This document shows positions 38,201-50,180 of a DNA stretch of 64,000 nt, piece after piece. Within the stretch, counting starts at the first letter, position 1. Each line of letters starts with the position of its first letter. Position numbers and translations under genes: made by a program. The notes below the pieces were generated by a model. It was not told the origin of the DNA. It searched no databases and worked only from the letters and a program-made list of their open reading frames with translations. Source of the DNA: Cinclus cinclus (lineage: Eukaryota > Chordata > Aves > Passeriformes > Cinclidae); the NCBI RefSeq assembly GCF_963662255.1, contig NC_085047.1:89834259-89898258 (forward strand), written 5' to 3'.

Positions 38201-41200
38201 AGTCCATAAGCATTATGTGCAATACTAGGCATAATTCTTATGAAGTTTAATTTGACCAGTGCTTAAGGAATGTGCTAATTAACATTTTTTTTTTTGCATT
38301 AGGAAGTAAATAAATTTCAGAAGTTTCCCTTGACAGTAAGAACAAGTTTATCTTCAAATGTGTTTGGACTATAATGCAATACTTGTAAATGAAACTTGGG
38401 AGTTCCAGTAGTTATCTGGCAAGTGACACAGACTAGGGTTAAGAATGTGACCATCCACTATGAATAGTTCCAACTTACATCTTTAGCATGTGTATTTATA
38501 GAACTACTTATTTTATGCTTAATACATTTAGTGATGGGATCACTGGAATTTGTTCCTGGGCCCACTTTCCTCTTAGAAAGCAGCCCAGACTGCTGTCTGC
38601 TTGGGGTTTGACAAGAGGTGGCATTTAACATTTATCTTGTTTACACCTAAAATGAGGAAAGAGCAAGCCTGGTATATATAGGTCTAAGCATTTGCTTGTC
38701 CATTTGCCAGCTGAACATTCAATCATAGAAGTTGCACAAACAAATTAGGCATACAGCTATACAAACCTAGTTTGAAAAATTGGGCCATGCGTGGGTGTGT
38801 GCATCTAAATATTTTACAAGCTGAACAACTACCCTGGAGTATTTTTGGTTAGAGATAGATAAATGATATGTCCATAGAAATTTACATTTAAGCAAAGATT
38901 CAAAGATGAATATGCATAAAATTTTTCAATTATCAGGTTTTTGGGCGTTATGTGTGTCCTTCCTTCAGAGCAGTGCTGGGCAGAGCTCCATGCTTTTGTG
39001 ATTCAGTATTCAGTTATGTGACACAGAAGTAGCAATAAGGCTACTGCCAGAATCCATCTTAAGAAAAAATATTTCCAGTAATCTATTTCACTGCTGCAGT
39101 ATAGCAGATGTTAATAGGGATGAAAGCACTCAACAAGTTGAACCAATGGAGTGACGGAGAGAGGAGATGCCCAATTTTGCCACTCAGTTCACAGTGAGGA
39201 TGTTTCAGGAGTTTGAGGGGAGTTTGTGGTCACTCCACAGCATTACTTCAGTTCAACCCACAGGTCTCCATGTAATGCCTGGAGCCTAGTGATGTGGGGT
39301 TTCCTGTGGATGGGCAGTCTGGAACCTTGCCTTTATATCTCAAATCTGCTGGGAGCGGGCAGCAACATCTGCTCCATGGTATCATCCACATCCCTGCATG
39401 ACTGGACTTTGTCCCCTCTCAATGGCTGCACCTCCTCCTTGATGAGGGCACAGCTCAGCAAGAAGAGTGATGAGCCTTACCCTCCTGAAATTACCCTACC
39501 AAACAATTTTCTTTTCTGAATCCAGGACCTTCTTTTTATGTTTCTTGTTGTAATTACAGAATCTGAGCTACTGGCCCATGAAGTGGTCTGTCAAAGGCAA
39601 GCCCATGACTAAGTCATGAGCAGAATTTGAGAATGGATTTGGAAACAGGCACTGGCTTAGACCAGAGGATATTGTTTGTATTCCAGCAGCTTAGTCTCAC
39701 TGTTCAAGGGTGCTCCCAGGATTTCCCACATGACTAACGTTACCTCCTGGCACCAAAGGCTTCCCTGCTGTACTCAGTGCTCCTACAAGGCTTATATCCC
39801 ATATTCACTTAAATTAATTATTACTTGTATTGAAACACTCCCCTTTAATTAATGGAAGAGTTGATGATCTCATATGTTTATCTGTTAGCAGTTTTGTTAC
39901 TTTTTAATAACTAGAACCCTAGAATGACACAAACACACCGCATTAAATGATGGTGGCTGATTGTTGCCTCAAATGGTAGAGAGGCTGTGGTTTGGGGAAA
40001 ACCCTGCTATTCAGGGCCATGTTCTTCCATGTGGTGTTTGGTGTACACAACCAGCTAACAACCACTCTGAGAGGTCCAGCAAGTCTCTTTGAAGGACAGG
40101 CAATGGAAGGGGAAAAAGAAAGTCAACAACAATAAAGTAGCAGCCTTTTACGTGACACAGCTACAGGTGAATAGTCCTCATTCCCAAGAGGCTGCCAGAT
40201 TACCACAGTTATTCTTGGAGCTGACTGCTCTGTCAAAAATTATAGTTTTCTCTTCAATGGAGAGTTTTTATTTTGTCTGCTGACTTGAAAAAGCACCCCA
40301 GAAATATATTTATTCCCATTCCAGTTTCTGCTCATCAGGATGGGGATGCAAGTGAGGGGAAAGGAAAGGCAAACAACTCCCCATGCGTATTTCCTGGTAG
40401 TGTTGCCTGAACTGGTACATGTCAAGCCCAGAAATACAGAAGACAGAGCATACCAGAACTGCCTACAAGCTATCACCTTTACCACTTTTCCAGCAGCATT
40501 GCCAACATTACATTTCTCTGCCCAGAGTGTTCCTGAAATATCAAGACTGGGAAAACCTGTGGGAAAAGTAAAGAAAGCCCAAGCTACCTTATCTGCCCAC
40601 AGCAGTCCCTACCGACAGCACCTATGTGTGTGCCTCTCTTCCCCCTTCCCCTGCCCTGAAATACTGGGGGTTGGTGCCCATGGGTCTGTAGGGACCTACT
40701 GAATGGGCATTGCAGAGAAGGGTGTGGGACAAATGCAGAGTGTCCAGAGAAGATCTCTCCTGGTACAGATTTCAGAAAGTATGTTTTCTTCATCAGTAAA
40801 CAATGAATCATTGGCTGTCATGTGGGAGAAAATGAGATTACAAAGGATGTATAAGTAAATAAATTGGTTCCCGTTAGTCATGGCAACAGCTCAGTGTTTC
40901 CACCCAAATGTTTTATTCCAATTCATCTTTCTGTCTTTATTTTTGTAATATTGTTACTCTTTTACTTTGGGGAATGAAATTCTAACAAGATTATCTTGTA
41001 AATACAGTTTTTAAAAATGCAGTTCTTGTGTTAGACTACTTTTGAGGACACAGTCTTTATTTTTTTACTATATCAGGTATAGAGCTGTGGGGGAAGAAAT
41101 GAAGCTGTACCTTCCTCTGCCCTGATAGTGCTGCGGGTCTCGCACGTGGCCATATGTCACTCAACCTGCAAAAGGAGCTTTTACCATACAGCCATCTGCT

Positions 41201-43564
41201 GCTCAGCTCCCTGCCACAAATGTGGGTGCATTACACTTCATCTGTTTTACAGATGACATCCAATAGAGCTCGGGAGGTTTGCTGACCCCTGTCCCCAGGC
41301 ATCGATTACAGAATACTGTGATCCAAAGAACACTGCCTCTCTGAGGAAATGTCAATTTTAAAACACGCTTCTCTGCTCCTGTCCTTTACATCTGCATCTC
41401 AGAGTAGTTGATAAAAACTTTTTATGTTTACCCCAGATCCCGCAGAAATGGAAATCTTGCAGAAGAGCTGTGTTTTCATCTGTGGTTTTAATTTTTTTTT
41501 CCAAAGACCTTGTTCTACTATAGATGCCAAATACTCTACAAATTACATAAGATGTTTTAAATACGTGTATTTATTACAATTCCTATAATCTCAGTCCATG
41601 CCAAAAGCATGCCCTCCAAAGTAGGTCAAACTGGAAATTGCCAGAGTCACATTTTGATTTAAATGTCAAAGTTCTCATCTATAAGCAAAAGTGGTTGCTA
41701 CTGTTTTCACTAAGATATGAAAAATACTTCAGAAATTATTTCAGAGAACTGAATTATTTAAGTATTACCATTATTCACAGTTTTCCCCAAAACTATTTTC
41801 TGACTGGTTTTGTCCCTTATTGTAAGATATAGGAGGAATTTAGGGAGCTGGTGACTTTTCTGGTACATTCTTCAATACGTGCAACAAAGAAAAACACTTC
41901 CTTTAAAATAATATCAAGATGCATCTCTCTCCCTCTCTGAGTACAACTGCTTTTATACCTGCAGATGCTGTTAAATGTGTCTGTTCTAATCGTAAAATTC
42001 ACTTCAGGCTATAAAAGGTGATGGCATTTTCTTGGGGCAGCTGCTCAGGGGAGACTCAGGACCCACCCAGCAGGACTAGAAGAAGTATGCTCACAGCCAG
42101 CATTAGCAATATAAATCTCATCATACTATAAATGAATCAGTTTGACTTGGTTTGAATTTTTAGGTCAGTGGACCAAAAATATACTTGGACCCTTAGCTCC
42201 ACTGTATTTCCTTTATTTTCAAGGACAGTGTTGTGACTATGGTCTTTAGTCAGCCAGAAGAGGTGATGAGTGAGGGAAGGAGAGGAGGGAAAGCAGTGTG
42301 GAAGGGACTTTACCCCCGTATGCACCAACAGGTGCTGCAAGGTTTGTGAATGCTTCATGTAGACAGCCTGGAGCCGTCTCTTCCCTGCTGTTTATACAAG
42401 GACTCTTCTTATTCCTGTCTTGCAAATGTTCAGGCTGAAATAAATTGACACTTCCCAGTCAAATTCTCAGGGCTCTCAAAACTTGGAGGCAATGTTAGTA
42501 AAATTTTAAAATAGGGCCAACTTAAAAGGCTGTGGGATTTTTTCCAGTACAGCAGAGTTTTTTATTATTGGTGGTAGCAATAATCATAGGGTGAGGTCTG
42601 TGATTCAATTTATGGTGTTCTTAATTTATTTTTGAAGACTTTATATTTAACAACAAAATTGAGAGGATAGCAAAATTCTGTTAAAGGTAATTAACTCCAC
42701 AGATGCACGGCTGAAGGCTGCTGTAAGGAGTGAAAAAAAACCCAAACAAATCGATATGGGTGATGTATTTTATCCTCTTTCTTTCCAGCAGGTTAACTTT
42801 AAAGTATCTTCTTTTAAACTGACCCTCTTAATGACACAATTTAAATACTACAAAACTATGTTTAGTTCCGCTTATTGCTGTTGTCAAGGACATTTCTACA
42901 TGAAACCTGAACAAGAACAGGTCAGGTGGAGCAATGTGTGGGTGAAAGCACTTCCTCTACACAAAGTATAGCAAGACAGATTGTACATAAACAAGTACTG
43001 ATTCATGGTCTTGTCTTTGAATGAAAGGGACAAATTTGTTTCTAAATTCTCCATCTTCACTCCTGACTGAAGAACTGATTCTCTGATGCTGGACAGAATA
43101 AATCACAGCTTGTGTTCTGCTATTTTGATTTTTGCTTTTATTTAGAGGGGGTTTTTTTCTTTCAAGAATGGAAAGTAAATATATGAGTCTCACAGAGAAA
43201 AAGAATCAATTAATTCCTTTCAAAGCAATCCATCTGATTTGAGTTGCTCATTTAACAGAGAAAAGTGAGGTTGAAAACCAACTCTCCAAAGGCCAGCTCT
43301 GACAGACCAAGGAGGTAAGAATTTACCCATCTCAACCTGTCAAGAGCTGATACTATTAACCCCCACACTGCTGCATAACAAATGTGTAAGATTAACAATT
43401 AAAGGATGGATATTTTCCTTCATTTAGATTATGGGTAAAGTAAGAAATTCAGGGCTGGGTTTATTTTTTTCAATACTTTTGAGACATGAAAAGCACTTGA
43501 AGTAAAATAATTTTGATTCTTATTTTATGAATATAAAAGTATTTGTATTTTCTTGTTGAGACAG
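35248..43564. other. Gene-poor AT-rich sequence
   Basis: No supported exon or RNA gene. A 14-base segment 'cagagctggatctc' is duplicated at 37,276-37,289 and 37,293-37,306. A possible MIR-like fossil lies at about 41,215-41,310. The segment 38,270-38,340 resembles the end of an intron (T-run then 'gcattag'), but with no coding exon after it. Remaining open frames are short. Confidence 0.55.
41215..41310 (-). mobile_element. Possible MIR-like fossil
   Basis: The plus strand contains 'catctgttttacagatgaca', then 'gagctcgggaggtttgctga', then 'cccctgtcccc'. This order recalls the reverse complement of the MIR 3' half ('cattttacagatgagg', 'ctcggagaggttaagtga', 'cttgcccaaggt'). It is short and diverged, so confidence is low. 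Confidence 0.3.
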
Positions 43565-43765
43565 TGGGTGGGAGCAGTGGAATCAGGAGCTTTGTGTTGA
43601 ATTTCAACTCTGATAATGAATTGCTTTTTGATCAAAGGCAAGTCTCCTAACAGCTGCACACTGTAATTTCTTTGTCCTAACTGTAGTTGTATATAAAGTA
43701 TACCTGCCTCATGGGATATTCCAGCAATGAAAAGAACTGTATATGTTGAAAGTACTACTTAATGC
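43565..43765 (+). mobile_element. Probable MIR SINE, plus strand
   Basis: The segments 'tggaatcaggagctttgtgt', 'gatcaaaggcaagtctccta' and 'gtatacctgcctcatgggat' occur in the order and approximate spacing of the MIR 5' part, the core 'gaccttgggcaagtcactta' run and the 3' 'agtacctacctcatagggtt' run. Divergence is high, consistent with an ancient, inactive insertion. Confidence 0.45.
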
Positions 43766-45159
43766 CACTATACCTGATATTTAGGTTGATCCTTACAGCC
43801 TAGGTACCCTAAACACTTTTCTCATTACCTCATTATTTTCTTTACTGTTTTCATGTGGCCTGTTCAGGCAGAACCCATTAGGCAGTGATATGGAAAGAGG
43901 GGGAGATGTTTATAGTCAAGTCACCAAATAGTCCAGAGATTTTTTTTCCTTTATATATTTGGAAATTTGCAGCCAGAATGGAGGGAGAGCAGGGCGGATG
44001 GAGTTTGGGGGTTATATTTGGGGTTTTTTAAGACTCTGGTATCTGCAAACATTTGGAAGGATTTCATGGTTCCCAAGTGTTACCTAGCTCAAGATGATAC
44101 ATAATATGTAAATGAACCATCTATTTTCTGAGATTCATGGGAAGTCACAATATAGAACAAAGGTTACCACCAGAGTCACACTGGAAATGTAAAAACTTGT
44201 GCACCCCGGAGTATTTATTAAGGTAATGCAGCTTATAGAAGAATTACTCTGTGAGGAAATTCAATTTCAGTAGCTTTTTTATCTCATTTCCTCAGTTCCT
44301 CTGTCATCCCCCGAGCTCAACCCTTTCTTTAGGAGCTTGAGTGAGTGGGAAAAAATGTGTTAAATTTAATGGTTGGGTTGGGAAGTCTTCCCCAAAGGAC
44401 TATTTGTCCATTATAACTGGCTGCCTGCTGCACTTATTTTGTTTTACTGGCTATAAGGACATGAGTGCTTACTTTTGCTCTCTTTCTCAAAATATTGCCG
44501 TTTGGCTGAGTGGTTTAGACTAAACTGAAGAGATATATCAGTACTAGAGAGGATGGTTTATTTTGGCCGTTTTACCTGTGTGTTTTCAAACTCCATCTGT
44601 ACTGTGAGTACCCAGCTGTGTGTGGGAGTGGTGCTGCAGCAGGCGGATGTGCAGAACGCCCATTTCTATACACACACAGACACGGAGAAGGGTTTTCCCC
44701 AAATGGTCTGCTCTGTTGTAGAGGGGAATTTGGAGATGGGAGCAAGGTCAGGGATCTCTGCATGGAAAGCTTGGTGTGCTGGGGAAAGGCAGATTTCACA
44801 GGGACTTAGTACCATGTCCTTCACAAGCAGTGTGCAATTTAGCTCTAGGCAAGGCAGGGTTGACCACACTGTGACTTGCATTAATCACACCACCCAGACT
44901 GAGCCAGAGGAGCCACACTGCAGTCAAGGTCAACCAGGGCTGTCCTTGCAGTCACCCTGGCCTCACCCATAGTATAGAGGAGATGCTGAAGCCACTCACT
45001 GCCTCTTCAGCTTGGCTGGGGTGCACTGCTGTTCCTCAAGGACACCTTTTCAGCTGCACTGCTTGGCTGTGCCGCTTTTCTGCTGAACAAAGGGACACCT
45101 ACATTTCATCAGAATCAGCTTTGATAAAATGCTTCTTCTGAGGGACAGTCAATATGCCT

Positions 45160-45400
45160 GGGCTCTCGCAGCTCCCAGTGGCTTGGCCTCCAGCTGCAGG
45201 CTGTGTGCTCTGGCAGCCTGTCTCCTGCAGTCCTGGTGCCAGGACGCCTGCTCGCCCACGGACAGCCGGGCTCGGCGCCTGAAGAAACCTGTTCGCACTC
45301 TGGCTGCAACGAGTCCAGCAGCCTATTGCTCGCTCCTTCTCTGGGAAAAACTATACTTAAGAGGCTGGCAAAGCAGCCCTGAGCACGCTCCAGTCACGTG
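45160..45400. promoter_or_regulatory. Small CpG-rich patch, possible minor promoter or enhancer
   Basis: About a dozen CpG dinucleotides occur in roughly 240 bases by eye count, in a neighbourhood where CpG is rare. A weak TATA-like 'ctatacttaa' lies at 45,351-45,360, with a 'cacgtg' E-box downstream at about 45,396. An open frame of 102 codons (plus 45,129-45,437) covers the patch but resembles no known protein, and a minus-strand frame is open too. The patch may be a methylation-protected regulatory element, an exon of an unknown transcript, or a GC-rich repeat remnant I do not recognise. Confidence 0.35.
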
Positions 45401-48400
45401 CAGAAAGGATTTGGATTACAACTCTCCAGCTGCATGAGCAGCCCAAGCATTCTGGCCTTGGGCAAATGCACTGGACTTTGCCTATTGATCTATGTTTTTC
45501 TCTCCAAGAGAACTTTCTTATGAAACAGTTGTTCAGAAATTAATTTGTGCTGCACTAGTGATTGTATTGTTGTTGCTCCCATGTGGCTATGGATATAGAC
45601 GATATTTTACAAGAAACCATGAAGAAAAGACTATTGCTTTGAGCAAGGCTGTAATTTAAAGTTATCCAGAGAACATGACCCATGCTTGTATTCTCACCTC
45701 TATAGCACTGCAGTGGTACAACACCAGCTCTAGCACAGGTGATGTTCTGACCTAGGTTTACAACATGACCATGTTTATTCTAATTGATAGGTTTAACATT
45801 TTAGACCCGGTTCATCAGCCTAAGGTATGAATTAGTGAGCACTTAAACCTGAGGCAAAATTTTCTTGTATATGGATAAGAGATGCAGGAGTCCAGTATAA
45901 GTACTCAATGCAGAAATGCCTTCTCTCTTTCCCTGCCTGGGATGCATGAGGTGTGTCTGCAGTTCATGGTTTTGTTTTATAGAAGGTATATTTTATTGCC
46001 TCAGACTTCCTGAAAATGAAAAAATCAGTGATCATACTCAATTAGTCAAAACAGCATCACTTCATCATTTGTAACAGGAGACAAAAAAAACCCTAAAAAT
46101 ATGCCCATGTAAATTGCTTCTTGCATACATACTATTTCTTTTATGTCATTCTCATGTGACTATCCCCCTTGAACACTTTCCTGTATTGGACATACTGATT
46201 ACACTGTTCATTTAGCAAGCAGAAAATGAATGGAAGTGTTATTAAATACACCAAATAATTTGTATCAGAACATATCCACTTCCTTGAAAAATGAAGGTTG
46301 GGAAGAGCATGTAGGAATAACAGCAACACATAAATTTAGAAGATGCGGTTCAATCTGGGAGCTGAAAGTGGAGGTGATGCTTCTGTGTTTGGCTCTGCCT
46401 GGACTGGCAGCAGCAGCAGGGCAGGCTGAGCCAGGACTTCTGCTCTCTGGGGCCAGGGGTGTAACTTGGACCAAAAGAAACTGGGTGGAGGGGATAGGAT
46501 TACTGCCTGCTGTCTCTCCCAACCAGAATGAGGGTCAACCACGTTCCCCAGTTTATTTGTGGGAGTTAGAGGAATTAATTTACTAATCCTACACCCAGCC
46601 TCTCTCCTCCCTGACTGCAATCTTCCACTAATTCCCAATATAGATTCTGTCTTCCTCTCTGCAGCTGTTTGTTATTTTTAATTTTTAATAACAAAAGGCT
46701 ATTTCGTAAGACTTGAAATCTTTTATTTCTTCAACAAATCCACTTCCACCTAGTGTACATAAAGGATTTGTTCCTAATACATAAAAATCTGTAAACTAAA
46801 GCACTTGTAGTAGATTTTTTCTTGTCTAAACACATCTATCAATTTAATCTGAAGAAATTAGACACCTGGTCTAAAAGTACATGAATGTTCAAGAAACTTA
46901 GGGAGAATTAGAAGGCTGATTCTTCAATCACTTGCAAATCATGACCATATACTTTTTGGGTAGCCCTGAAATAGCTTGCAGGAGTAGTTTTTAGATGTCT
47001 AATGCTCAATGCACTCCTGTTGTTCAGGAGAGACAATGTGGGGGCAGAGGCTCTACATGACATTGCTTCAGCTTCCTGATTTTATGACTGCAACTTAATG
47101 AGCTGCTTAGGGCATGACCCAATGAAAGGTTTAAGTGACTAAAAAAGGACTTATGTATTATTAAGATTCCTGTACTCAACATTGCAAATCCGTACCTTCC
47201 TGTTTGATTTCATAAGTCTCTAAATGCTGCCAGCTCTGCACCTGCACGTGTCTGGTACAATCTCTGATACTCTTGTCATGTTTGTGTGTCACTGCAACCC
47301 AAAGATACATCACTTATTTGCCTTAAGGGCCTATCACAGTGTGCCTGGCACAGAACCATTGGATGGATCCACCACAGGAAGCAGCACTGGTTATGGAGCA
47401 GCTTTGGCTATGAATATGCTCCACCTTTGTTTTTGAAGGTAAAGACAAATTCATGGGGCACAAGAAAGGGTGTGCCACTGTGTAACATGTCAGGTACTTA
47501 CATGGAAAAAAGGGAGTCAGTAAAATCCAGAGATCTCTAATCTCTTAGTCATCAAACAAGTTCAGGATCCCTTCATCCCGGCCAAAGGAACAGGGGTGGG
47601 ATTTCTAAGAGAAGCTCATGCACCATGTTTCTTGGTTCCAAGTTGATTCCTGCAGAAGATGCTGGCTGAGAATGTTCATACTCTGATCCCTTTGCCCCAA
47701 AGGTTTAGTATTACAAATCCCAGGGAGTCAAATAACCATTTTGTGACCCCAAAAATGGAGGTCCCACCCATCTCTCACACCCCCGCTACCACAGAGTTTC
47801 TCTCTGTATCTCATGGTGACACCAGCACACACATGTTGGCTTTGTGCTTGAGTCACCTCAGTTCAACAGCCTGGAAGAAAACAAACAACAGCAAATCCTA
47901 CATAGGTTTATGCCACACTAGTGAGTCAAAGGGAGGGTCCAGTCAGGGCCAGAGATGGTATAAGCAAGATGCAGGACTGGGAAGGGAGGAGAGGCACATG
48001 TTGCCTTTCTTTGTCCTTAGCTGAACACTTTGGTGCCTGCATCCAAAAGCTCCATGTGTGCTCCAGAAGGAACACACCACCGAGCTTTGGGTTTGGGCCC
48101 TGCTTGCTCATAATGAGCACTTCTGCTGACAAAAATATTAGCAATGATCTGAGAAAGAAGACCAGTAAAAATTAATTAAAAAAAGATTAATATAAGAATA
48201 AGCACCTGTACAAACAGTCACATACAGCTCAAATAGTGGCTCCTCCAATAATATTTGTATTAGATACATGCTGTCTTATCTTTGAATAAATGTCTTCTCT
48301 CAGAGCATAAACATTTATGATTTAATCTAGGAATTACCCCTAGAGACACCACAAATATCTAGGGTAATGTTAACCTTTGTCTCAGATAATCAATTGTTGG

Positions 48401-48885
48401 TCAGCAAATAATTAATCTGATTTAAGGAGTTCTTAGGTGACACTGGTCAAACCCACACACTTCTGCACTGCTGCAGGCAAAGAACTGTGATCAAAACACA
48501 GTTTTAAATGCAACAGGTTGCTTCATCCTTGGCACTAGCTCCGTAGGCAGCACAGATCAAACTTACCAAGACCCTTCTGCCCACCCTACCCTTTAGAAGG
48601 CAAGCAACTGCCAGATGAGGCCCATAAGCAGACCACGATTTGACCTAGAGATACATAAAACCAGTACAGCATTCATCTGAGAGAAAATAATTGGTGGATA
48701 TGTTCTTCAAGATGGTTTATTCTGCTTATGTGGAATGTTACTTTGATTGAAGACACAAGCAGGAAGTACCTAAGAAATGACAACTGAAAAGTGGATTTGC
48801 TAATGTCTTAATTTTTCATTATATCAAAAAATACATACAGGCCTATTTGAGATTGAAAACCTTTTTTTTTCTAAGCATATTATTA

Positions 48886-48957
48886 AAGAGAAAGAAAAAT
48901 ACAGAAAGAAGAAATTAAAAGGAAAAAAGGAAAATAGGAAAAGGAGAAAAGAAAAAT
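48886..48957. repeat. Purine-rich (A/G) tract
   Basis: A stretch almost wholly of A and G on the plus strand, with GAAA, GGAAA and AAAAGG units. Very few pyrimidines interrupt it. It is low-complexity sequence with triplex-forming potential and no coding meaning. Confidence 0.75.
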
Positions 48958-49760
48958 GTCTTTTGAGACTTAATTCTTCAGCCATTTTCATCTGGTTTTG
49001 AGCTGGCACTCCATGACAACATTTCCTTTATATGCTGTCTCTGGTGTATTGCTATCAAAGCCTACAGGACTCTTCTATTGAGTGGAAAATTGGCGAGCCT
49101 TTCTTGTTTACAACTGCAAAGGTAACAACTCTGATAAAGTACTGGACATAATTATGATACTTTTAGCCAAATTGTGGGAAAAATAACTTTACATTCCCGT
49201 CGCCTGGCTACTGCACCTGAATGTGTTATTCTTAAAATAAACACTGATGTTACTTGTTAGCAGCATGCCTGCTCAGAGAGGGCTGTGCACACTCAGTGAC
49301 CTCCTGGCTTCAACAAATCATAGTAAAAACACTCTCCTTGCAAGTGTAGCTTAAGGATTTTCACAGCAATTGGTGCTCTCAATAGCACCAATTCAGCTCA
49401 GCTTTGGAAGAAGAGTGTGAGATTGACTTCTAGAAGCAGCAAGTGAAGCTCTGGGCTAGAAGGGGACTGGGCAGTTGTATCCATCTCAGCAGAGTCCCTC
49501 TGCAGTCCTTCCAGACTCCACTGTGGACTGCTGCTTCTTCCCAACTGCCCTTAAAAGATCAAGTCCCATCTAAGGCTGAAATATAAATTGGGCAGATGCT
49601 GCACTGCTGTAGGGACCATGACATCCCCATTACAAAGATTGACAGGCAAAGCAGTGTAATGCGAGCCTTGTTAAGAAAAACACTCTGAATGCAGTGTAAA
49701 GTAGATCTAGGCTGTTTGGAAGCAAAAAAACTTAAAAAAAATCCCCACAGGATTACTATT

Positions 49761-49900
49761 CATAGAATCATAGAATCACAGAATCATAGAATGAGATGAG
49801 TTGGAAGGGACCCATCAGGATCATTGAGTCCTGACCCTCTGCAGGACACCACAAGAATCCCACCATGTGCCTGAGACACTGAGTCCCTTCCTCTGCATCT
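49761..49900 (-). mobile_element. CR1 3' end, minus strand
   Basis: Four consecutive octamers (catagaat, catagaat, cacagaat, catagaat) occupy 49,761-49,792. They are followed by 'gttggaagggacccatcagg' and 'ccctgcaggacacc'-like sequence. This is the reverse complement of the avian CR1 3' terminus, where the tandem octamer is the extreme 3' end. Only about 140 bases remain, so the insertion is strongly 5'-truncated, which is the commonest form of CR1. The distal boundary near 49,900 is approximate. Confidence 0.9.
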
Positions 49901-50064
49901 TATAGTGCCTTGGGTTTTGTAGGCTCTCTCACCAACCACTCCCTCCCCATCCTCCCAGCTTCAGGGAGTCAAGCACTGCAAACTTCCCTGAGCATCAAGC
50001 TCCAGATTCTAGCAAGTGGCAAATTCCCAAGCAAATGGCCTATTCTTTCAATGCTTTACCTTTG

Positions 50065-50180
50065 TGGTTCTCAGAGCGCTTTATGAACATTCTTCAAGCT
50101 TATGTTATAACATCTGTGAGGGGTTAAAACATTGCTACTTTCCCAAGGGTGGGTAATATAAATTTTGGGCATCTGCACTA
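50065..50180 (-). mobile_element. Possible MIR/L2-type 3' end fossil
   Basis: The plus strand has 'ctcagagcgctttatgaaca' followed by 'aacatctgtgaggggttaaa'. These recall the reverse complement of the MIR/L2 3' end ('aaagcgctttacaaacatta', then 'acatccctgtgaggtaggta'). The similarity is short, so the call is tentative. Confidence 0.35.

Larger units (their letters stand above)
43766..49760. other. Gene-poor sequence with one CpG-richer patch
   Basis: No identifiable exon or RNA gene. Contains the CpG-rich patch at about 45,160-45,400 and a purine tract at 48,886-48,957, listed separately. The plus-strand frames at 44,553-44,972 (139 codons) and 46,230-46,586 (118 codons) have overlapping open frames on the other strand and no family features. 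Confidence 0.5.

Noticed and set aside
44553..44972. 139-codon plus-strand frame
   Set aside because: Opposite-strand frames are also open, and there is no family resemblance. Composition is only mildly GC-rich.
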